From Fusobacteria bacterium ZRK30 (GTDB lineage Bacteria; Fusobacteriota; Fusobacteriia; Fusobacteriales; Fusobacteriaceae): a stretch of DNA of 64,000 nt. A model generated the notes under the pieces. The model made no database searches. It saw only the letters and a list, made by a program, of their open reading frames with translations, and was not told the origin of the DNA. Below are positions 1 through 11,241 of this stretch, one piece after another. Made by a program: the position numbers and the translations under genes. The DNA lies in the NCBI GenBank assembly GCA_024628785.1, contig CP102404.1:310001-374000 (forward strand), written 5' to 3'. Positions within the stretch are counted from its first letter, which is position 1; every line of letters starts with the position of its first letter.

Positions 1-4
1 AAAT

Positions 5-33
5 AAAACTCCCATTAAATATGGAAGTTTTGT
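5..33 (-). terminator. Weak candidate terminator of the ilv operon
   Basis: An imperfect hairpin (AAACT-C-CCAT / ATGG-A-AGTTT, one mismatch, short AT loop) lies downstream of ilvC. On the minus strand it is followed by TTTTATTT. It is the only stem before the window edge and is a plausible end of the ilvEDBNC transcript, but it is weak. Confidence 0.35.
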
Positions 34-79
34 AAAGTCTTAATAATCAGTTTAAGGTTTTGTATTTTGTTTTAGATTT

Positions 80-1039
80 TTATTTTTTAAAAACCATCTT
101 TCTCATCTTTGATCCAACTTCTTCAATTTTAGAGTTAGAATATTTAGACCTTTCCCCCCCCATAAATTTATATCCAGTTTCTGTTTCATCTATAAATTCC
201 TTTGCAAATTTACCATTCTGAATATCTCCTAAAACTTCTTTCATAGCTTCACGAGTTTTACCTGTGATAATTTTTTTACCAGTAACATAATCACCATATT
301 CAGCAGTATTTGATATAGAATCTCTCATCTTAGCAAATCCTTTTTCATATACCATGTCAATTATTAATTTCATCTCATGGACACATTCAAAATATGCTAC
401 CTCAGGATTATACCCTGCTTCTACCAAGGTATCAAATCCAGCCTGCATAAGTTCTGTAACTCCCCCACAGAGTACAGCCTGTTCTCCAAATAGATCTGTT
501 TCAGTTTCCTCTTTAAAGGTAGTTCCTATGATACCAACCTTTCTTCCTACTCCATTTCCCCATGCATCAGCAACTTCTTTGGTATCTCCGCTTATATCTT
601 GATATACTGCTGTTAAGCAGGGAACCCCATGTCCTTTTTCAAATATTTCTCTGACCATATGCCCAGGTCCTTTAGGAGCTACCATAAATACGTTAACTTT
701 TTCATTGGGAATGATTTTTTTATAATGGATATTAAATCCATGGGCAAAACCTAGGTATGCTCCCTCTTTTAGATTATCTTTTATATCTCTTTCGTATACA
801 GTAGGCTGGGCTTCATCTGGAGTTAAAAACATAACTACATCAGCATCTTTTACAGCTTCTGATATTTTTTTTACTTTGACTCCTGCTTTTTCTGCTTTTT
901 CCCAAGATTTAGAGCCTTCCCTTAATCCTACTGTCATATCCATTCCCAAATCTTTTAAGTTAAGTGCATGAGCATGTCCCTGACTTCCATATCCTATTAC
1001 AGTTAATTTTTTCCCTTCTAAAACTTTTAATTCCTTCAT
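80..1039 (-). CDS. ilvC: Ketol-acid reductoisomerase
   Basis: Converts acetolactate (or acetohydroxybutyrate) to the dihydroxy-acid using NAD(P)H and Mg2+, the second common step of valine/isoleucine synthesis. The Rossmann fingerprint [19 protein letters not shown] is near residues 14-32, and the C-terminal knotted domain carries [16 protein letters not shown] with the Mg-binding acidic residues. At 319 residues it is slightly shorter than the usual ~330 because the N-terminal lead is short. The start is supported by GGAAGGAG upstream of the ATG at 1039. It is the last gene of the ilvEDBNC unit, 32 bp after ilvN. Identification is secure. Confidence 0.97.
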   Translation of the reverse strand: MKELKVLEGKKLTVIGYGSQGHAHALNLKDLGMDMTVGLREGSKSWEKAEKAGVKVKKISEAVKDADVVMFLTPDEAQPTVYERDIKDNLKEGAYLGFAHGFNIHYKKIIPNEKVNVFMVAPKGPGHMVREIFEKGHGVPCLTAVYQDISGDTKEVADAWGNGVGRKVGIIGTTFKEETETDLFGEQAVLCGGVTELMQAGFDTLVEAGYNPEVAYFECVHEMKLIIDMVYEKGFAKMRDSISNTAEYGDYVTGKKIITGKTREAMKEVLGDIQNGKFAKEFIDETETGYKFMGGERSKYSNSKIEEVGSKMRKMVFKK

Positions 1040-1071
1040 AATATATATACTCCTTCCAATGTAATTTTTAT

Positions 1072-1557
1072 TTATTGTTTTTCTCCTCTATGCATAGCTG
1101 TTATACCAGTTCTTGAGATCTCCAAGACCTCAAATTTTTGAACTAATTTTAAAAATCCATCGATCTTATCCAGATCTCCAATTAACTCTATAATCAATGA
1201 TTCGTGGGAAATATCAATAATTTTTCCTTTAAATATATCAGCAACTTCAATAAGTTCACTCCGGGTTTTAAAGTCAGTTTTTATTTTGACTAAAATTAAT
1301 TCCCTTTTGATGGTTCTTGTTTTATCAAAAATTTGTACCTCTACTACATCCACAAGTTTTCCAACCTGTTTTTTTATCTGTTCTATAATTTTTTTATTTC
1401 CTATAACAGAGATGGTCATCCTAAAAAAACCATCTCTTTCACTGACACCAGAAGTAATTCCATTGATATTAAAACCTCTTTTAGAAAACAATCCAGAAAT
1501 TTTAGACAATACCCCTGGAATATCTTTCATAATAACTAAAACTTGGTATTCTCTCAT
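1072..1557 (-). CDS. ilvN: Acetolactate synthase small (regulatory) subunit
   Basis: Regulatory subunit that confers valine feedback on the IlvB catalytic subunit. The N-terminal ACT domain begins [28 protein letters not shown], and the C-terminal half is the ALS_ss_C domain. The length of 161 residues is normal. The ATG overlaps the ilvB stop by 4 bp (ATGA), and AAAGGAGG within the ilvB 3' end serves as its ribosome-binding site, so the two subunits are translationally coupled. Confidence 0.95.
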   Translation of the reverse strand: MREYQVLVIMKDIPGVLSKISGLFSKRGFNINGITSGVSERDGFFRMTISVIGNKKIIEQIKKQVGKLVDVVEVQIFDKTRTIKRELILVKIKTDFKTRSELIEVADIFKGKIIDISHESLIIELIGDLDKIDGFLKLVQKFEVLEISRTGITAMHRGEKQ

Positions 1558-3263
1558 CTGTCCTCCTTTGATAAAATCATCTCATGTACAGATTGCCCCG
1601 GCGGAATCATAGGGAATATATTTTCTTCCCTTGTAACAACGGCATCTATTAATACCGGTTTATTAACTTTAAATGCTTTTTCCAAAATATTATCTAGAAG
1701 GGGAATATTTTCCACTCTATATGAATCAATTCTATAAGCTTTTCCTAAAGTTAAAAAATCAGGGTTTACTTCTAGATCAACAAATGAATATCTTCTCTCA
1801 TGAAACATCTCCTGCCACTGCCTGACCATCCCTAGGAATGAATTGTTTACGATGATGATCTTAATATCTAAATTATATTGTGATATGGTCATAAGTTCTT
1901 GGGAGTTCATTTGAAATCCCCCGTCTCCTACAATAGCAACTACTTCCCTATCTGGATGAGCAAGTTTAGCTCCTATGGCAGCAGGTAATCCAAATCCCAT
2001 GGTTCCTGCTCCTCCAGAAGTCACAATACTATTGATTTTGTTAAATTCATAATACTGGGCTGTCCACATCTGGTGTTGTCCAACATCTGTACAGACGATT
2101 GCTTCTCCCTTGGTTATTTCACTTATTTTAGAGATGAGATTTTGCGGACTGATCTCGTCTATAGGAAAGTCCTTTGAGAGGGGAAATGTATTTTTTAACT
2201 CTGAAATCCTGTCTATCCACTGAGGGTTTTGTTTTTCATAATCTGATACTAAAAGTTTTTTTAGTACACAATTTAAATCTCCCACAATATGCAGATTGAC
2301 TTCTTTTATCTTGTTTATTTCAGCTTCATCGATATCTATATGTATAATTTTTGCATTTTTACAAAACCTTTGGACATCTCCGGTAACTCTATCGTCAAAC
2401 CTCATTCCCAAAGCTATCACAAGATCGGCTTCATCTACAGCATAGTTGGCATAGGGGGTCCCGTGCATTCCCAGCATATGAAGGTTATGGATATCATGGT
2501 GGGGCAGGGTTCCTAATCCCAAGAGGGTAGATGTCATTGGGATATCAAATTTTTTAATAACTTTTTTTAATGTTTCCTGTGCTTTTGATTTAACAACCCC
2601 ATTTCCTGAAAGGATAATAGGTCTTTTGCTCTCCTTGATCATATCAATCATAAGATCTATAGATTTTGTTTCTGGACTATCATATAGGTGATGATATGTA
2701 GAGGTCGGATTATTTTCGTCCCTATAAAGTTGTTCAAATTTTTCATAGGAGATCTCCTCCAGCTGGATATTTTTAGGGATATCCACCAATACAGGTCCAG
2801 GTCTTCCTATATTCGTGAGATAGATAGCTTCCTTTAAGATCCTGGGCAGATCTTCAATAGTTCTCACAAGATAGGTATGCTTAGTTATTGGAAGAGAAAT
2901 CCCTGTAATATCAGATTCTTGAAAAGCATCGCTGCCTAGATTCGTACTGGGAACCTGTCCTGTAATAACCAGCAGAGGAGTCGAGTCCATATAAGCAGTC
3001 ATTATTCCAGTAACTGTATTGGTGGCTCCAGGTCCCGAAGTAGCTATTGAAACCCCTGTTTTTTTACTGGCTCTGGCATATCCGTCTGCTGCATGGGTAG
3101 CCCCCTGTTCATGCCTTGTAAAAATATGTTTTATCTTATCTTTATAGTCATAGAGAGCATCATAGAGAGGAATTACTGCTCCACCAGGATAACCAAAGAC
3201 TGTATTTAAGTCATGTCTATATAAAATTTCTAAAATTATTCTAGCTCCATTAATATTTTTCAT
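1554..3263 (-). CDS. ilvB: Acetolactate synthase large (catalytic) subunit
   Basis: ThDP- and FAD-dependent condensation of two pyruvates to acetolactate, or of pyruvate with 2-oxobutyrate. Three domains are visible. The N-terminal PYR domain has [16 protein letters not shown] and the catalytic Glu region [15 protein letters not shown]. The central domain has [19 protein letters not shown]. The C-terminal PP domain has the ThDP motif [12 protein letters not shown]. At 569 residues it is standard for the biosynthetic enzyme. It starts after an AAGGGAG site 43 bp downstream of ilvD and overlaps ilvN. Catabolic AlsS is less likely given the adjacent IlvN. Confidence 0.96.
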   Translation of the reverse strand: MKNINGARIILEILYRHDLNTVFGYPGGAVIPLYDALYDYKDKIKHIFTRHEQGATHAADGYARASKKTGVSIATSGPGATNTVTGIMTAYMDSTPLLVITGQVPSTNLGSDAFQESDITGISLPITKHTYLVRTIEDLPRILKEAIYLTNIGRPGPVLVDIPKNIQLEEISYEKFEQLYRDENNPTSTYHHLYDSPETKSIDLMIDMIKESKRPIILSGNGVVKSKAQETLKKVIKKFDIPMTSTLLGLGTLPHHDIHNLHMLGMHGTPYANYAVDEADLVIALGMRFDDRVTGDVQRFCKNAKIIHIDIDEAEINKIKEVNLHIVGDLNCVLKKLLVSDYEKQNPQWIDRISELKNTFPLSKDFPIDEISPQNLISKISEITKGEAIVCTDVGQHQMWTAQYYEFNKINSIVTSGGAGTMGFGLPAAIGAKLAHPDREVVAIVGDGGFQMNSQELMTISQYNLDIKIIIVNNSFLGMVRQWQEMFHERRYSFVDLEVNPDFLTLGKAYRIDSYRVENIPLLDNILEKAFKVNKPVLIDAVVTREENIFPMIPPGQSVHEMILSKEDR

Positions 3264-3306
3264 TAGAATACTCCCTTCTTAACGATATTTGTTGTTATAA
3301 ATAAAA

Positions 3307-4971
3307 TTAATAATTTTTTAAAAGGACAGCTCCCTTGCTGGCTGAACTAACAATTTGCTGGTACCTTCTGAGGTAACTACTTTCTACCTGCTTTATTAGA
3401 GGTTTAAAGTTAGTTTTTCTATCCTCTATCTCACTGTCACTGACTTTTAAAGAGATAGATCTATTAGGGATGTCGATCTCTATAAGATCTCCTTCTTTTA
3501 CAAGACCGATAACTCCTCCATCTGCTGCTTCTGGAGATACATGGCCAACTGCTGCTCCACGACTAGCTCCTGAAAATCTTCCGTCTGTAATAAGAGCACA
3601 ATATTTATCCAATCCCATTCCGGCTAGTGTGGCAGTAGGAGCTAACATCTCCCTCATTCCAGGTCCGCCTTTTGGCCCTTCATATCGAATGACAACTATA
3701 TCGCCTTTTTCTATATGGCCTCCTAAGATAGCTTTTACCGAATCCTCTTCATTTTCAAATACTCTGGCAGGTCCACAATGTTTAATCATTGTTTTATCTA
3801 CTGCTCCAGCTTTTACAATGGCTCCATCGGCTGCTAAATTTCCATATAGAGTGGCTAATCCACCATTTTTATAGTATGCCTTCTCAAAAGTTCTAATAAC
3901 ATCTTTATCTAATACCTTACTTCCTACTGCTACTTCCAGCTGAGATTTTAGCATCACAGTAGAAGCTTCTTTCAAACAATCATTTTGATGTAAAACATTC
4001 ATAACAGCAGAAACTCCTCCTGCCATATGCAGGTCCTCTATAAAATGTTCCCCTGAGGGAGATAATTTACATATCTGTAAAACTTCTTTTGAAACATCAT
4101 CAAATTCTTTTAAAGTCAGTTCTATCCTACATTCATTGGCAATAGCAGGAAGGTGTAAACTTGAATTTGTAGATCCTCCCAGAGCCATATCAACGGCTAT
4201 AGCGTTATAAAAAGCATCTTTTGTCATGATGTCTTTAGGCTTTAAATCTGCTTCCAATAATTTTAAAACCTGCATCCCGGCTGTTTTAGCCAGTCTGATT
4301 CTTTCTGAAAATACAGCTGGAATGGTTCCGTTACCAGATAGTGACATTCCAAGAGCTTCTGTAAGGCAATTCATGGTATTTGCAGTATACATACCGGAAC
4401 AAGATCCACATGTTGGACAGGCAGAATTTTCAGCTTCTGCTAAATCTTCACAGCTCATACTTCCGTTTTCATATTCACCGACATATTCAAAGACATTGCT
4501 TAAACCAATTTTTTTACCTTTAAAGACACCGGCCAACATAGGTCCCCCACTAATAAAAATAGATGGAATATTTAATCTGGCTGCTGCCATGAGCATTCCG
4601 GGAACTACTTTGTCACAACTTGGAATAAATACCATAGCATCAAAGGGCATTGCCGTGGCACTTATCTCTGCAGAGTCAGCTATAATCTCTCTGCTTGGAA
4701 GGGAAAAACTCATCCCATTATGATTCATAGCTAGACCATCACAAACAGCTATGGTACTAAATTCCAGAGGAACTCCTCCAGCTAATCTAACTCCGGTTTT
4801 TACGGCATCGATTATTTTATCCAGGTGCATATGTCCCGGAACTATTTCATTATAGGAACCGGCTATCCCTATAATTGGTCTTTTTATTTCCTCATCTACA
4901 AGCCCTAGAGCTTTTAATAGAGATCTATGGGGAGCTCTCTGGCTCCCTTTTTTTAATTCATTACTTCTCAT
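3307..4971 (-). CDS. ilvD: Dihydroxy-acid dehydratase
   Basis: Fe-S dependent dehydration of 2,3-dihydroxy-3-methylbutanoate (or the methylpentanoate) to the 2-oxo acid. Cluster and Mg ligands appear in the family motifs [17 protein letters not shown] and [19 protein letters not shown], and the C-terminal swivel domain has [19 protein letters not shown]. The length (554) is normal. The start is set by AGGAG 7 bp before the ATG at 4971. It is second in the operon, 52 bp after ilvE. Confidence 0.97.
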   Translation of the reverse strand: MRSNELKKGSQRAPHRSLLKALGLVDEEIKRPIIGIAGSYNEIVPGHMHLDKIIDAVKTGVRLAGGVPLEFSTIAVCDGLAMNHNGMSFSLPSREIIADSAEISATAMPFDAMVFIPSCDKVVPGMLMAAARLNIPSIFISGGPMLAGVFKGKKIGLSNVFEYVGEYENGSMSCEDLAEAENSACPTCGSCSGMYTANTMNCLTEALGMSLSGNGTIPAVFSERIRLAKTAGMQVLKLLEADLKPKDIMTKDAFYNAIAVDMALGGSTNSSLHLPAIANECRIELTLKEFDDVSKEVLQICKLSPSGEHFIEDLHMAGGVSAVMNVLHQNDCLKEASTVMLKSQLEVAVGSKVLDKDVIRTFEKAYYKNGGLATLYGNLAADGAIVKAGAVDKTMIKHCGPARVFENEEDSVKAILGGHIEKGDIVVIRYEGPKGGPGMREMLAPTATLAGMGLDKYCALITDGRFSGASRGAAVGHVSPEAADGGVIGLVKEGDLIEIDIPNRSISLKVSDSEIEDRKTNFKPLIKQVESSYLRRYQQIVSSASKGAVLLKNY

Positions 4972-5023
4972 AGTTATGCTCCTAATTTTAATTTTTTTAT
5001 ATCTAGATGTAACGTCATATTGC

Positions 5024-5941
5024 TTATTTTACATAAGTTAACCAAGAATTATACTCAGATTTTTTTCCTTCTGTCATCTCAAAGAAGGCTTTTTGTATCC
5101 TCTCTGTGACAGGACCTCTTTTACCAATTCCAACTGTTATTTTGTCAACACTGGCTATTGGTGTTATCTCAGCAGCAGTTCCAGAAAAAAACATCTCATC
5201 GGCTGTATATAGAGATTCCCTGGAAATTGTTTCTTCTACAACTTCATAACCTAGGTCACGGGCTATTGTTATTACAGAATTCCGGGTGATACCAATAAGT
5301 GCAGACGACCCTGCCTGGGGAGAATAGATCTTTCCGTTGGAAACTACAAATAAATTTTCCCCGCTTCCCTCACTTACATTTCCTGAGTAATCTAAAGCAA
5401 TACCTTCATCGTAACCATTTTCTAGTGCTTCCATCTTGATAAGTTGGGAACTCAGATAGTTCCCGCCGGCTTTGGCAGCTGTAGGCATTGTATTGGGTGC
5501 TAAACGTCTCCAAGAAGATACACAGACATCTACTCCCTTAGTCAATGCTTCTTCTCCTAGGTATGCTCCCCATTCCCAGGCAGCTATCATAGTTTCAACG
5601 GGACAATTAGATGGATTTACTCCTAAAGATTCATATCCTCTGTATACCAAGGGTCTGATATAGGCAGTTTTAATACCATTGATTTTGATAGTATCAAATA
5701 TAGCTTTTTTCATCTCCTCTTTAGAATATGGGATCTCAGTTCTGTATATTTTACAAGAGTTATATAATCTGTCGATATGTTCATCTAGTCTGAATATAGC
5801 TGTTCCTTCCTCTGTTTTATAAGCTCTGATCCCTTCAAAAAAACTAGTTCCATAGTGCATTACATGGGATAAAACGTGAACCTTAGCATTGTCATGATCG
5901 ATCATCTCACCATTCATCCATATTTTTTTAGTATCTATCAT
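5024..5941 (-). CDS. ilvE: Branched-chain amino-acid aminotransferase
   Basis: PLP-dependent class IV aminotransferase for the last step of Val/Ile/Leu synthesis. Visible are the N-terminal [36 protein letters not shown], the PLP-lysine segment [18 protein letters not shown] and the C-terminal [14 protein letters not shown]. 305 residues is typical. It is the first structural gene of the operon and starts after AGGAGG, about 30 nt beyond the leader terminator. Its transcription should therefore depend on read-through of that attenuator. Confidence 0.96.
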   Translation of the reverse strand: MIDTKKIWMNGEMIDHDNAKVHVLSHVMHYGTSFFEGIRAYKTEEGTAIFRLDEHIDRLYNSCKIYRTEIPYSKEEMKKAIFDTIKINGIKTAYIRPLVYRGYESLGVNPSNCPVETMIAAWEWGAYLGEEALTKGVDVCVSSWRRLAPNTMPTAAKAGGNYLSSQLIKMEALENGYDEGIALDYSGNVSEGSGENLFVVSNGKIYSPQAGSSALIGITRNSVITIARDLGYEVVEETISRESLYTADEMFFSGTAAEITPIASVDKITVGIGKRGPVTERIQKAFFEMTEGKKSEYNSWLTYVK

Positions 5942-5970
5942 CTCTATAACCTCCTGAATTTATTATTTTT

Positions 5971-6010
5971 TTATAAAAAAAGAAGCAGCTAATATTATTA
6001 GCTGCTTCTA
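5971..6010 (-). terminator. Attenuator terminator in the ilvE leader
   Basis: A perfect 12-bp stem, GAAGCAGCTAAT paired with ATTAGCTGCTTC, has a 3-nt loop. On the minus strand it is followed by TTTTTTTAT and sits between the leader peptide and ilvE. The 5' arm (6004-5997, CAGCTAAT) can instead pair with ATTAGTTG in the leader-peptide coding region (6097-6090), seven Watson-Crick pairs plus one G-U. This gives a candidate antiterminator. The terminator is seen directly; the switching is inferred. Confidence 0.88.
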
Positions 6011-6052
6011 TACTACTTTCCCTAAATAATTAATCTTATTAAAAACTATCGT

Positions 6053-6160
6053 TTAAAAAAAATTGGCGGAATTCGTACTATAAAGATCACAACTAATATT
6101 ATTGATTATGTTTATAATTATTATTATAATGACAATAGAAATATTAATTATTGATCTCAT
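6053..6160 (-). CDS. Isoleucine-rich leader peptide of the ilv operon
   Basis: A 35-codon open frame (MRSIINISIVIIIIIINIIN...NFF) contains 13 isoleucines, six of them consecutive at residues 11-16, plus one Val and one Leu. It has a strong ribosome-binding site (ACGGAGG, 8 nt before the ATG) and ends 43 nt before the terminator stem. This is the architecture of ribosome-mediated attenuators such as enteric ilvL. Starvation for charged tRNA-Ile would stall the ribosome on the Ile run, free codons 22-24 and let them pair with the terminator 5' arm. No T-box specifier/antiterminator is visible here. Coding is inferred from frame, start site and composition. Confidence 0.85.
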   Translation of the reverse strand: MRSIINISIVIIIIIINIINNISCDLYSTNSANFF

Positions 6161-6201
6161 ATTTTGACCTCCGTTTTTTGTTTGTTTTTTTTATTGATAC
6201 A

Positions 6202-6230
6202 ACAATAACATTTTTACAGAAGTATGTCAA
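6202..6230 (-). promoter_or_regulatory. Promoter of the ilv operon leader
   Basis: On the minus strand TTGACA (6230-6225) and TATTGT (6207-6202) are separated by 17 nt. Initiation near 6195 would give a leader of about 250 nt ahead of ilvE that includes the leader peptide and the attenuator. Confidence 0.75.
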
Positions 6231-6375
6231 AAAATAATTAAATTTTTTTTTAATAATTTAATTATTTGTTATAAAAGTCTTGATTTTAATGGGAAAGATG
6301 ATGAATATTAAATATATATAATTTTTAGAAAAATTTATGATAAAATAAGAAAAAGAATAAATTATGGAGGAAAAG

Positions 6376-6771
6376 ATGGAAAAAAATAACTATGAAAACT
6401 TAAAAATCGAATTAAAAAAACTTTGGAATGAGGAAAGAGCCTCTAATTTTTTAGAGGAAATATCAGAGAAGATAGATGAAGATCAAATTGAATGTCTCTC
6501 AAAGATGTTTATCTATATAGCTGAAAAGACACCTGATCTAGATGAAATTAAATTAAGAGAGATAGCAAATAACCTGGATACTTTTGATGGTCCATTGGAA
6601 TTTTTAGAGTATTTCTTTAAGATGACCCAGCCGGATCTGGTAGAAAATATCATGGAAAATTTAAAAGCGGATCCTGAAGAAGTAATAGATATGTTGGAAT
6701 CTATTGAGGATCAGGGGATTATTGAATATCTAGTAGGATTTGGATCATTTTATGTATGGTATAAGGGATAG
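6376..6771 (+). CDS. Acidic hypothetical protein
   Basis: A 131-residue, acidic, mostly helical protein of no family I recognise; no membrane segment or signal peptide. The GGAGG at 6366-6370 sits inside an apparent earlier ATG at 6364 and is correctly spaced (5 nt) for the ATG at 6376, so the later start is chosen. Residues about 70-120 are a regular helix-type pattern (FLEYFFKMTQPDLVENIMENL). It is single-cistron, convergent with guaB, with a shared terminator between them. Function unknown. Confidence 0.75.
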   Translation: MEKNNYENLKIELKKLWNEERASNFLEEISEKIDEDQIECLSKMFIYIAEKTPDLDEIKLREIANNLDTFDGPLEFLEYFFKMTQPDLVENIMENLKADPEEVIDMLESIEDQGIIEYLVGFGSFYVWYKG

Positions 6772-6794
6772 AAAGTCAGTAGGTTATTAATATT

Positions 6795-6823
6795 AAAGGG
6801 GATACCGATTGGTATCCCCTTTA
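6795..6823. terminator. Bidirectional terminator between the 131-aa gene and guaB
   Basis: The stem AAAGGGGATACC / GGTATCCCCTTT with loop GATT has T-rich tails on both strands. It serves the convergent ends of the upstream plus-strand gene and guaB. Confidence 0.85.
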
Positions 6824-6845
6824 TTCTATCTTTATACTCTCTATC

Positions 6846-8318
<1,473 letters not shown>

Positions 8319-8397
8319 TTATATTGAAATTAAAATGATAAAAAACTAAATTATTATGATCATAATGTGCTTTTAATTACATCTAAAAAAAGGTATA

Positions 8398-8532
8398 AAA
8401 AAAAGACCGTAGTCCACCCTCTACAAAAACTATGTGTGAAGAGTATAGACTTCTGCCTTTACTTTTCACCCATAGAGGTTAATTTTAGGTTAACCGTAGA
8501 GACACTAGACCATATTTCTAGCTTATATGAGT
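8398..8532 (-). promoter_or_regulatory. Guanine riboswitch of guaB
   Basis: The aptamer spans 8532-8468 on the minus strand. P1 is ACTCATA/TATGGGT, P2 is GCTAG/CTAGT with a purine-aptamer loop, J2/3 reads GTCTCTAC, P3 is GGTTAA/TTAACC, and J3/1 reads TCTATG. The cytosine in J3/1 is the position that pairs with guanine (a uracil there would mean adenine). An imperfect stem (AGTCTATACTCTTC with GTAGAGGGTGGACT) then ends in a run of T near 8400, giving a terminator-type expression platform. Ligand binding should repress guaB. Confidence 0.88.
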
Positions 8533-8559
8533 TATTGATTATTGTTATAAATTTCAATA

Positions 8560-8589
8560 ATCATAACATAAATATAATATTGTTGTCAA
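8560..8589 (-). promoter_or_regulatory. Promoter of the guaB riboswitch transcript
   Basis: TTGACA (8589-8584), an 18-nt spacer and TATGAT (8565-8560) lie on the minus strand. Transcription would start about 20 nt before the aptamer P1. Confidence 0.75.
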
Positions 8590-8647
8590 TAACAAAAATA
8601 TGAGGGAAAAATAAAAAAGTAAGAGATTTTTTTTATAATTTTATAAA

Positions 8648-8674
8648 AAAAGACCGAAAAATTTCGGTCTTTTA
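8648..8674. terminator. Terminator after the outer-membrane protein gene
   Basis: AAAGACCGAAA and TTTCGGTCTTT form an 11-bp stem with a short loop and T/A runs on both sides. It ends the minus-strand outer-membrane protein transcript just before the guaB promoter. Confidence 0.85.
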
Positions 8675-8680
8675 ATCTTT

Positions 8681-9337
8681 TTATAAATTGAATCTATAAC
8701 CGGCAGAAAGAACAAGTCTTCCATAGTCATTGTCTTCTTTTTCGTTTTCACCCTTTATTTCAGATTTAGCTTTATTAAGTGCATACATTAATTCTACTGT
8801 GAAATTATGGTATTCCATTCCTCCACCAATAGCCCAATAAAGACCATTTTCAACCTCTGTCTCTGTTTTTCCACTTTTATTTGCATCTGTAAAAGAATAT
8901 TCTATATCTGAAGAACCCATGTTAAATGAATAACCTAAGTTAGCCTTTAAATATGGTGTGAATTCTGAATCCATATGAAAGTTATATTTAGCGATTAAAT
9001 ATAGTGGGACTGAGTTGTACTCTCCACCTTTAGAATCTAGATTTCCTTGACTTGTTCCATTTGATTTATCTTCCCTATCTCCATGGAATTGGTACGCTAG
9101 ACCTAAACCCAGGTCAAAATTATCTGTTAAACCTCTATATCCCTCAATGGCTATCTCTCCACCAAATCCCTTTGTCTCATTATTTAAGATAGGAACATCT
9201 TCTCCATTATCTTTAGTGTAGATCTTAGTGTATTCAGCTCCTAAATCTCCCCCGAATCTTGCATTTAAATACGTATCTCCCTTAGCACCAAATGATAGTG
9301 CCGATAGTGCTACTAACCCTAATAATACTTTTTTCAT
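8681..9337 (-). CDS. Outer-membrane beta-barrel protein
   Basis: 218 residues with a Sec signal peptide (MKKVLLGLVALSALSFGA, cleavage near residue 18). Alternating amphipathic strands follow, typical of small 8-10 strand barrels (GYRGLTDNFDLGLGLAYQFHG, YNSVPLYLIAKYNFHM, NFTVELMYALNKAKSEI). The terminal strand GRLVLSAGYRFNL ends on an aromatic/hydrophobic pattern that fits BAM recognition. Loops are rich in Asp, Asn, Gly and Lys. It resembles OmpA-barrel/porin-like family proteins; the cargo or ligand is unknown. Its presence shows a diderm cell. It is monocistronic, with its own promoter and terminator. Confidence 0.8.
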   Translation of the reverse strand: MKKVLLGLVALSALSFGAKGDTYLNARFGGDLGAEYTKIYTKDNGEDVPILNNETKGFGGEIAIEGYRGLTDNFDLGLGLAYQFHGDREDKSNGTSQGNLDSKGGEYNSVPLYLIAKYNFHMDSEFTPYLKANLGYSFNMGSSDIEYSFTDANKSGKTETEVENGLYWAIGGGMEYHNFTVELMYALNKAKSEIKGENEKEDNDYGRLVLSAGYRFNL

Positions 9338-9399
9338 ATTTCATTCCTCCCTAGAACAATCTTTGATTTTTAATTGAAATTTAGTCAAAAACCCTTAAA

Positions 9400-9428
9400 A
9401 TTATAATATATATGTTAAAAAAAGTCAA
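9400..9428 (-). promoter_or_regulatory. Promoter of the outer-membrane protein gene
   Basis: TTGACT (9428-9423), a 17-nt spacer and a perfect TATAAT (9405-9400) lie on the minus strand about 60 nt before the start codon. This is one of the strongest promoters in the window, consistent with an abundant envelope protein. Confidence 0.8.
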
Positions 9429-9490
9429 ATTTTGTAATTATTTTTTAATACTTTAGTACTGTTTTAAAGGTAAGATTCATAGTTGAATTA

Positions 9491-9523
9491 AAAAAATTCC
9501 CTGTAAAATACAGGGAATTTTTA
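9491..9523. terminator. Terminator after the YfcC-family transporter
   Basis: AAAAATTCCCTGTA / TACAGGGAATTTTTA forms a stem with T runs at both ends, placed 30 nt after the stop codon of the minus-strand transporter gene. Confidence 0.85.
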
Positions 9524-9551
9524 TTTAGAACTATAATTTATTTTTAAATCT

Positions 9552-11063
9552 TTAGAAATAAACTCCTACAAGAAGTAATCCAGAAGTAAATACCAATAAA
9601 ATTCCTAATAGAGGCATAATAAATTTAAACCACTTATCTAAAGTAACGTTGACCATCATTAGAGAAGCTAAAACCAAACCTGTAGGAGTGATAAATGCCA
9701 TCATTCCCATCCCGTATTGGTAAGCACTGACAATTGATTCACGAGGAATACCAACAACGTCTGCAAGGGGAGCCATGATAGGCATAGATAAAACAGCCAA
9801 TCCAGAAGATGATGGGACAAAGAATGAAAGCCCGGCAAACAAGATCATCATAACATTGATAAATAAACCCTTACCCATACCATCAACTATATTAGAAGTG
9901 TAATATAACATAGTGTCACTGATTAACCCATTATCCATGATCATTGTAACACCTCTGGCAATACCAACGATTAGAGCAACTCCTAAAAGGTCTCTGGCAC
10001 CATTTAAAAACTCAGCTACATAAATTTTTTCATCTATTTTCTCTATAACAGCTACAACTATAGAAGCTACAAAGAATAGTGTAGTCATCTCTAAGAACCA
10101 CCAGTCAAGTTTAGAAACACCGTAGATCATAACTATAAATGAGAGTGCAAATATAGATAAAATTAATTTAGTTCTGATATCAAAAGTTTTAGCTTCTTTA
10201 TCTGTATTAGAGTGTAAAAATCTCTCTTCGATTTCAGCTTTTTGTGAAAAAATAAGAGATTTACTTGGATCTTTTTTTACTTTTTCAGCATATTTAATGA
10301 TATATACTATACAGATAGCTGTTCCGGCTACCAGCATAACTCCCCTTCCTATTATTCCAGATGTCCAGTTAATACCGGCAGCATTAGAAGCCATAATAGT
10401 AGCAAATGGGTTTACGGTAGAAGCCATAGTACCAATAGATGACCCTACATAGATTGCAGCTACTGCTACCATAGCGTCATAACCTACTGCTAAAAATACA
10501 GGAACCAGGATGGGATAAAATGCGATAGTTTCTTCAGCTAATCCAAAAGATGTCCCGCCTAGTGCAATCAATGAAGTGATGATTATGATAAGCCATTTTT
10601 CCTTCCCGTTTAACGTCTTGGCAAGGTGGGAAATTCCCGAATCAAATGCCCCTGTATGATTAACTACACCTATAAATCCACCGATTATTAGGATAAAGAA
10701 GATGATATCCACTCCTCCATACATCCCGTTAATAGGAGACTGGAATAACTGTTTTATTCCCTGTGGATTGGACTCTAATTTAGTATAAGTTCCTGGAATA
10801 CCTATAGGTTTCCAGATATCTCCTCCTATAAATTTATCAAGTTTTGCTTTGATATCAAAATTATCCAGAGTTTCCTGAGTTGGTGGATAATTAGTTGTTT
10901 TACCAGTGGCAGTAGTAACTATAAATACATTTTCATGGGTGTCGTAAGCCAGTGAATCATATTTACCTGCCGGCATGATCCAAGTTAAAATAGCTACTAA
11001 GGCAGCCACAATGAAAAGTATGGTATAAGCTGTTGGAAATTGAAGTTTTTTCTTTGTTGTCAT
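9552..11063 (-). CDS. YfcC-family inner-membrane transporter
   Basis: A 503-residue polytopic membrane protein with about 11-13 hydrophobic segments, starting TAYTILFIVAALVAILTWIMPAGKYD. The conserved YfcC/DcuC-like motifs GGVDIIFFILIIGGFIGVV, GGTSFGLAEETIAFYPILVPV and LSFFVPSSSGLAVLSMPIMAPL are present. Members are annotated as putative basic amino-acid antiporters or C4-dicarboxylate carriers, and the substrate cannot be read from sequence. It has normal family length and GGAG before the ATG, and is alone between its own terminator and the preceding gene. Confidence 0.8.
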   Translation of the reverse strand: MTTKKKLQFPTAYTILFIVAALVAILTWIMPAGKYDSLAYDTHENVFIVTTATGKTTNYPPTQETLDNFDIKAKLDKFIGGDIWKPIGIPGTYTKLESNPQGIKQLFQSPINGMYGGVDIIFFILIIGGFIGVVNHTGAFDSGISHLAKTLNGKEKWLIIIITSLIALGGTSFGLAEETIAFYPILVPVFLAVGYDAMVAVAAIYVGSSIGTMASTVNPFATIMASNAAGINWTSGIIGRGVMLVAGTAICIVYIIKYAEKVKKDPSKSLIFSQKAEIEERFLHSNTDKEAKTFDIRTKLILSIFALSFIVMIYGVSKLDWWFLEMTTLFFVASIVVAVIEKIDEKIYVAEFLNGARDLLGVALIVGIARGVTMIMDNGLISDTMLYYTSNIVDGMGKGLFINVMMILFAGLSFFVPSSSGLAVLSMPIMAPLADVVGIPRESIVSAYQYGMGMMAFITPTGLVLASLMMVNVTLDKWFKFIMPLLGILLVFTSGLLLVGVYF

Positions 11064-11198
11064 AATATGCTCCTTTTTAAATGTGATTATAATATAATTC
11101 TAGTACATTTTTAAGTTATATGCAACAAAAAGCACTATTTTCAAACTTTATTTTAATATTTATATGAAAAATCATAGAAAAGCAGTATTTTTGAACTA

Positions 11199-11231
11199 AA
11201 AAAAGAGTATTCGTAAACGAATACTCTTTTG
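11199..11231. terminator. Terminator hairpin before the 114-aa gene end
   Basis: AAAAGAGTATTCGT (11201-11214) and ACGAATACTCTTTT (11217-11230) pair perfectly around a 2-nt gap. A-rich and T-rich tails flank them, so it terminates the minus-strand transcript ending at 11242. Confidence 0.85.
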
Positions 11232-11241
11232 AAATATTTTT

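Noticed and set aside
5942-6230. T-box leader ahead of ilvE
   Set aside because: No T-box antiterminator sequence or specifier stem is visible; the Ile-rich frame and terminator explain the region better.
8367-8603. Plus-strand frame opposite the guaB leader
   Set aside because: It is antisense to a clear guanine riboswitch and promoter, with no ribosome-binding site.
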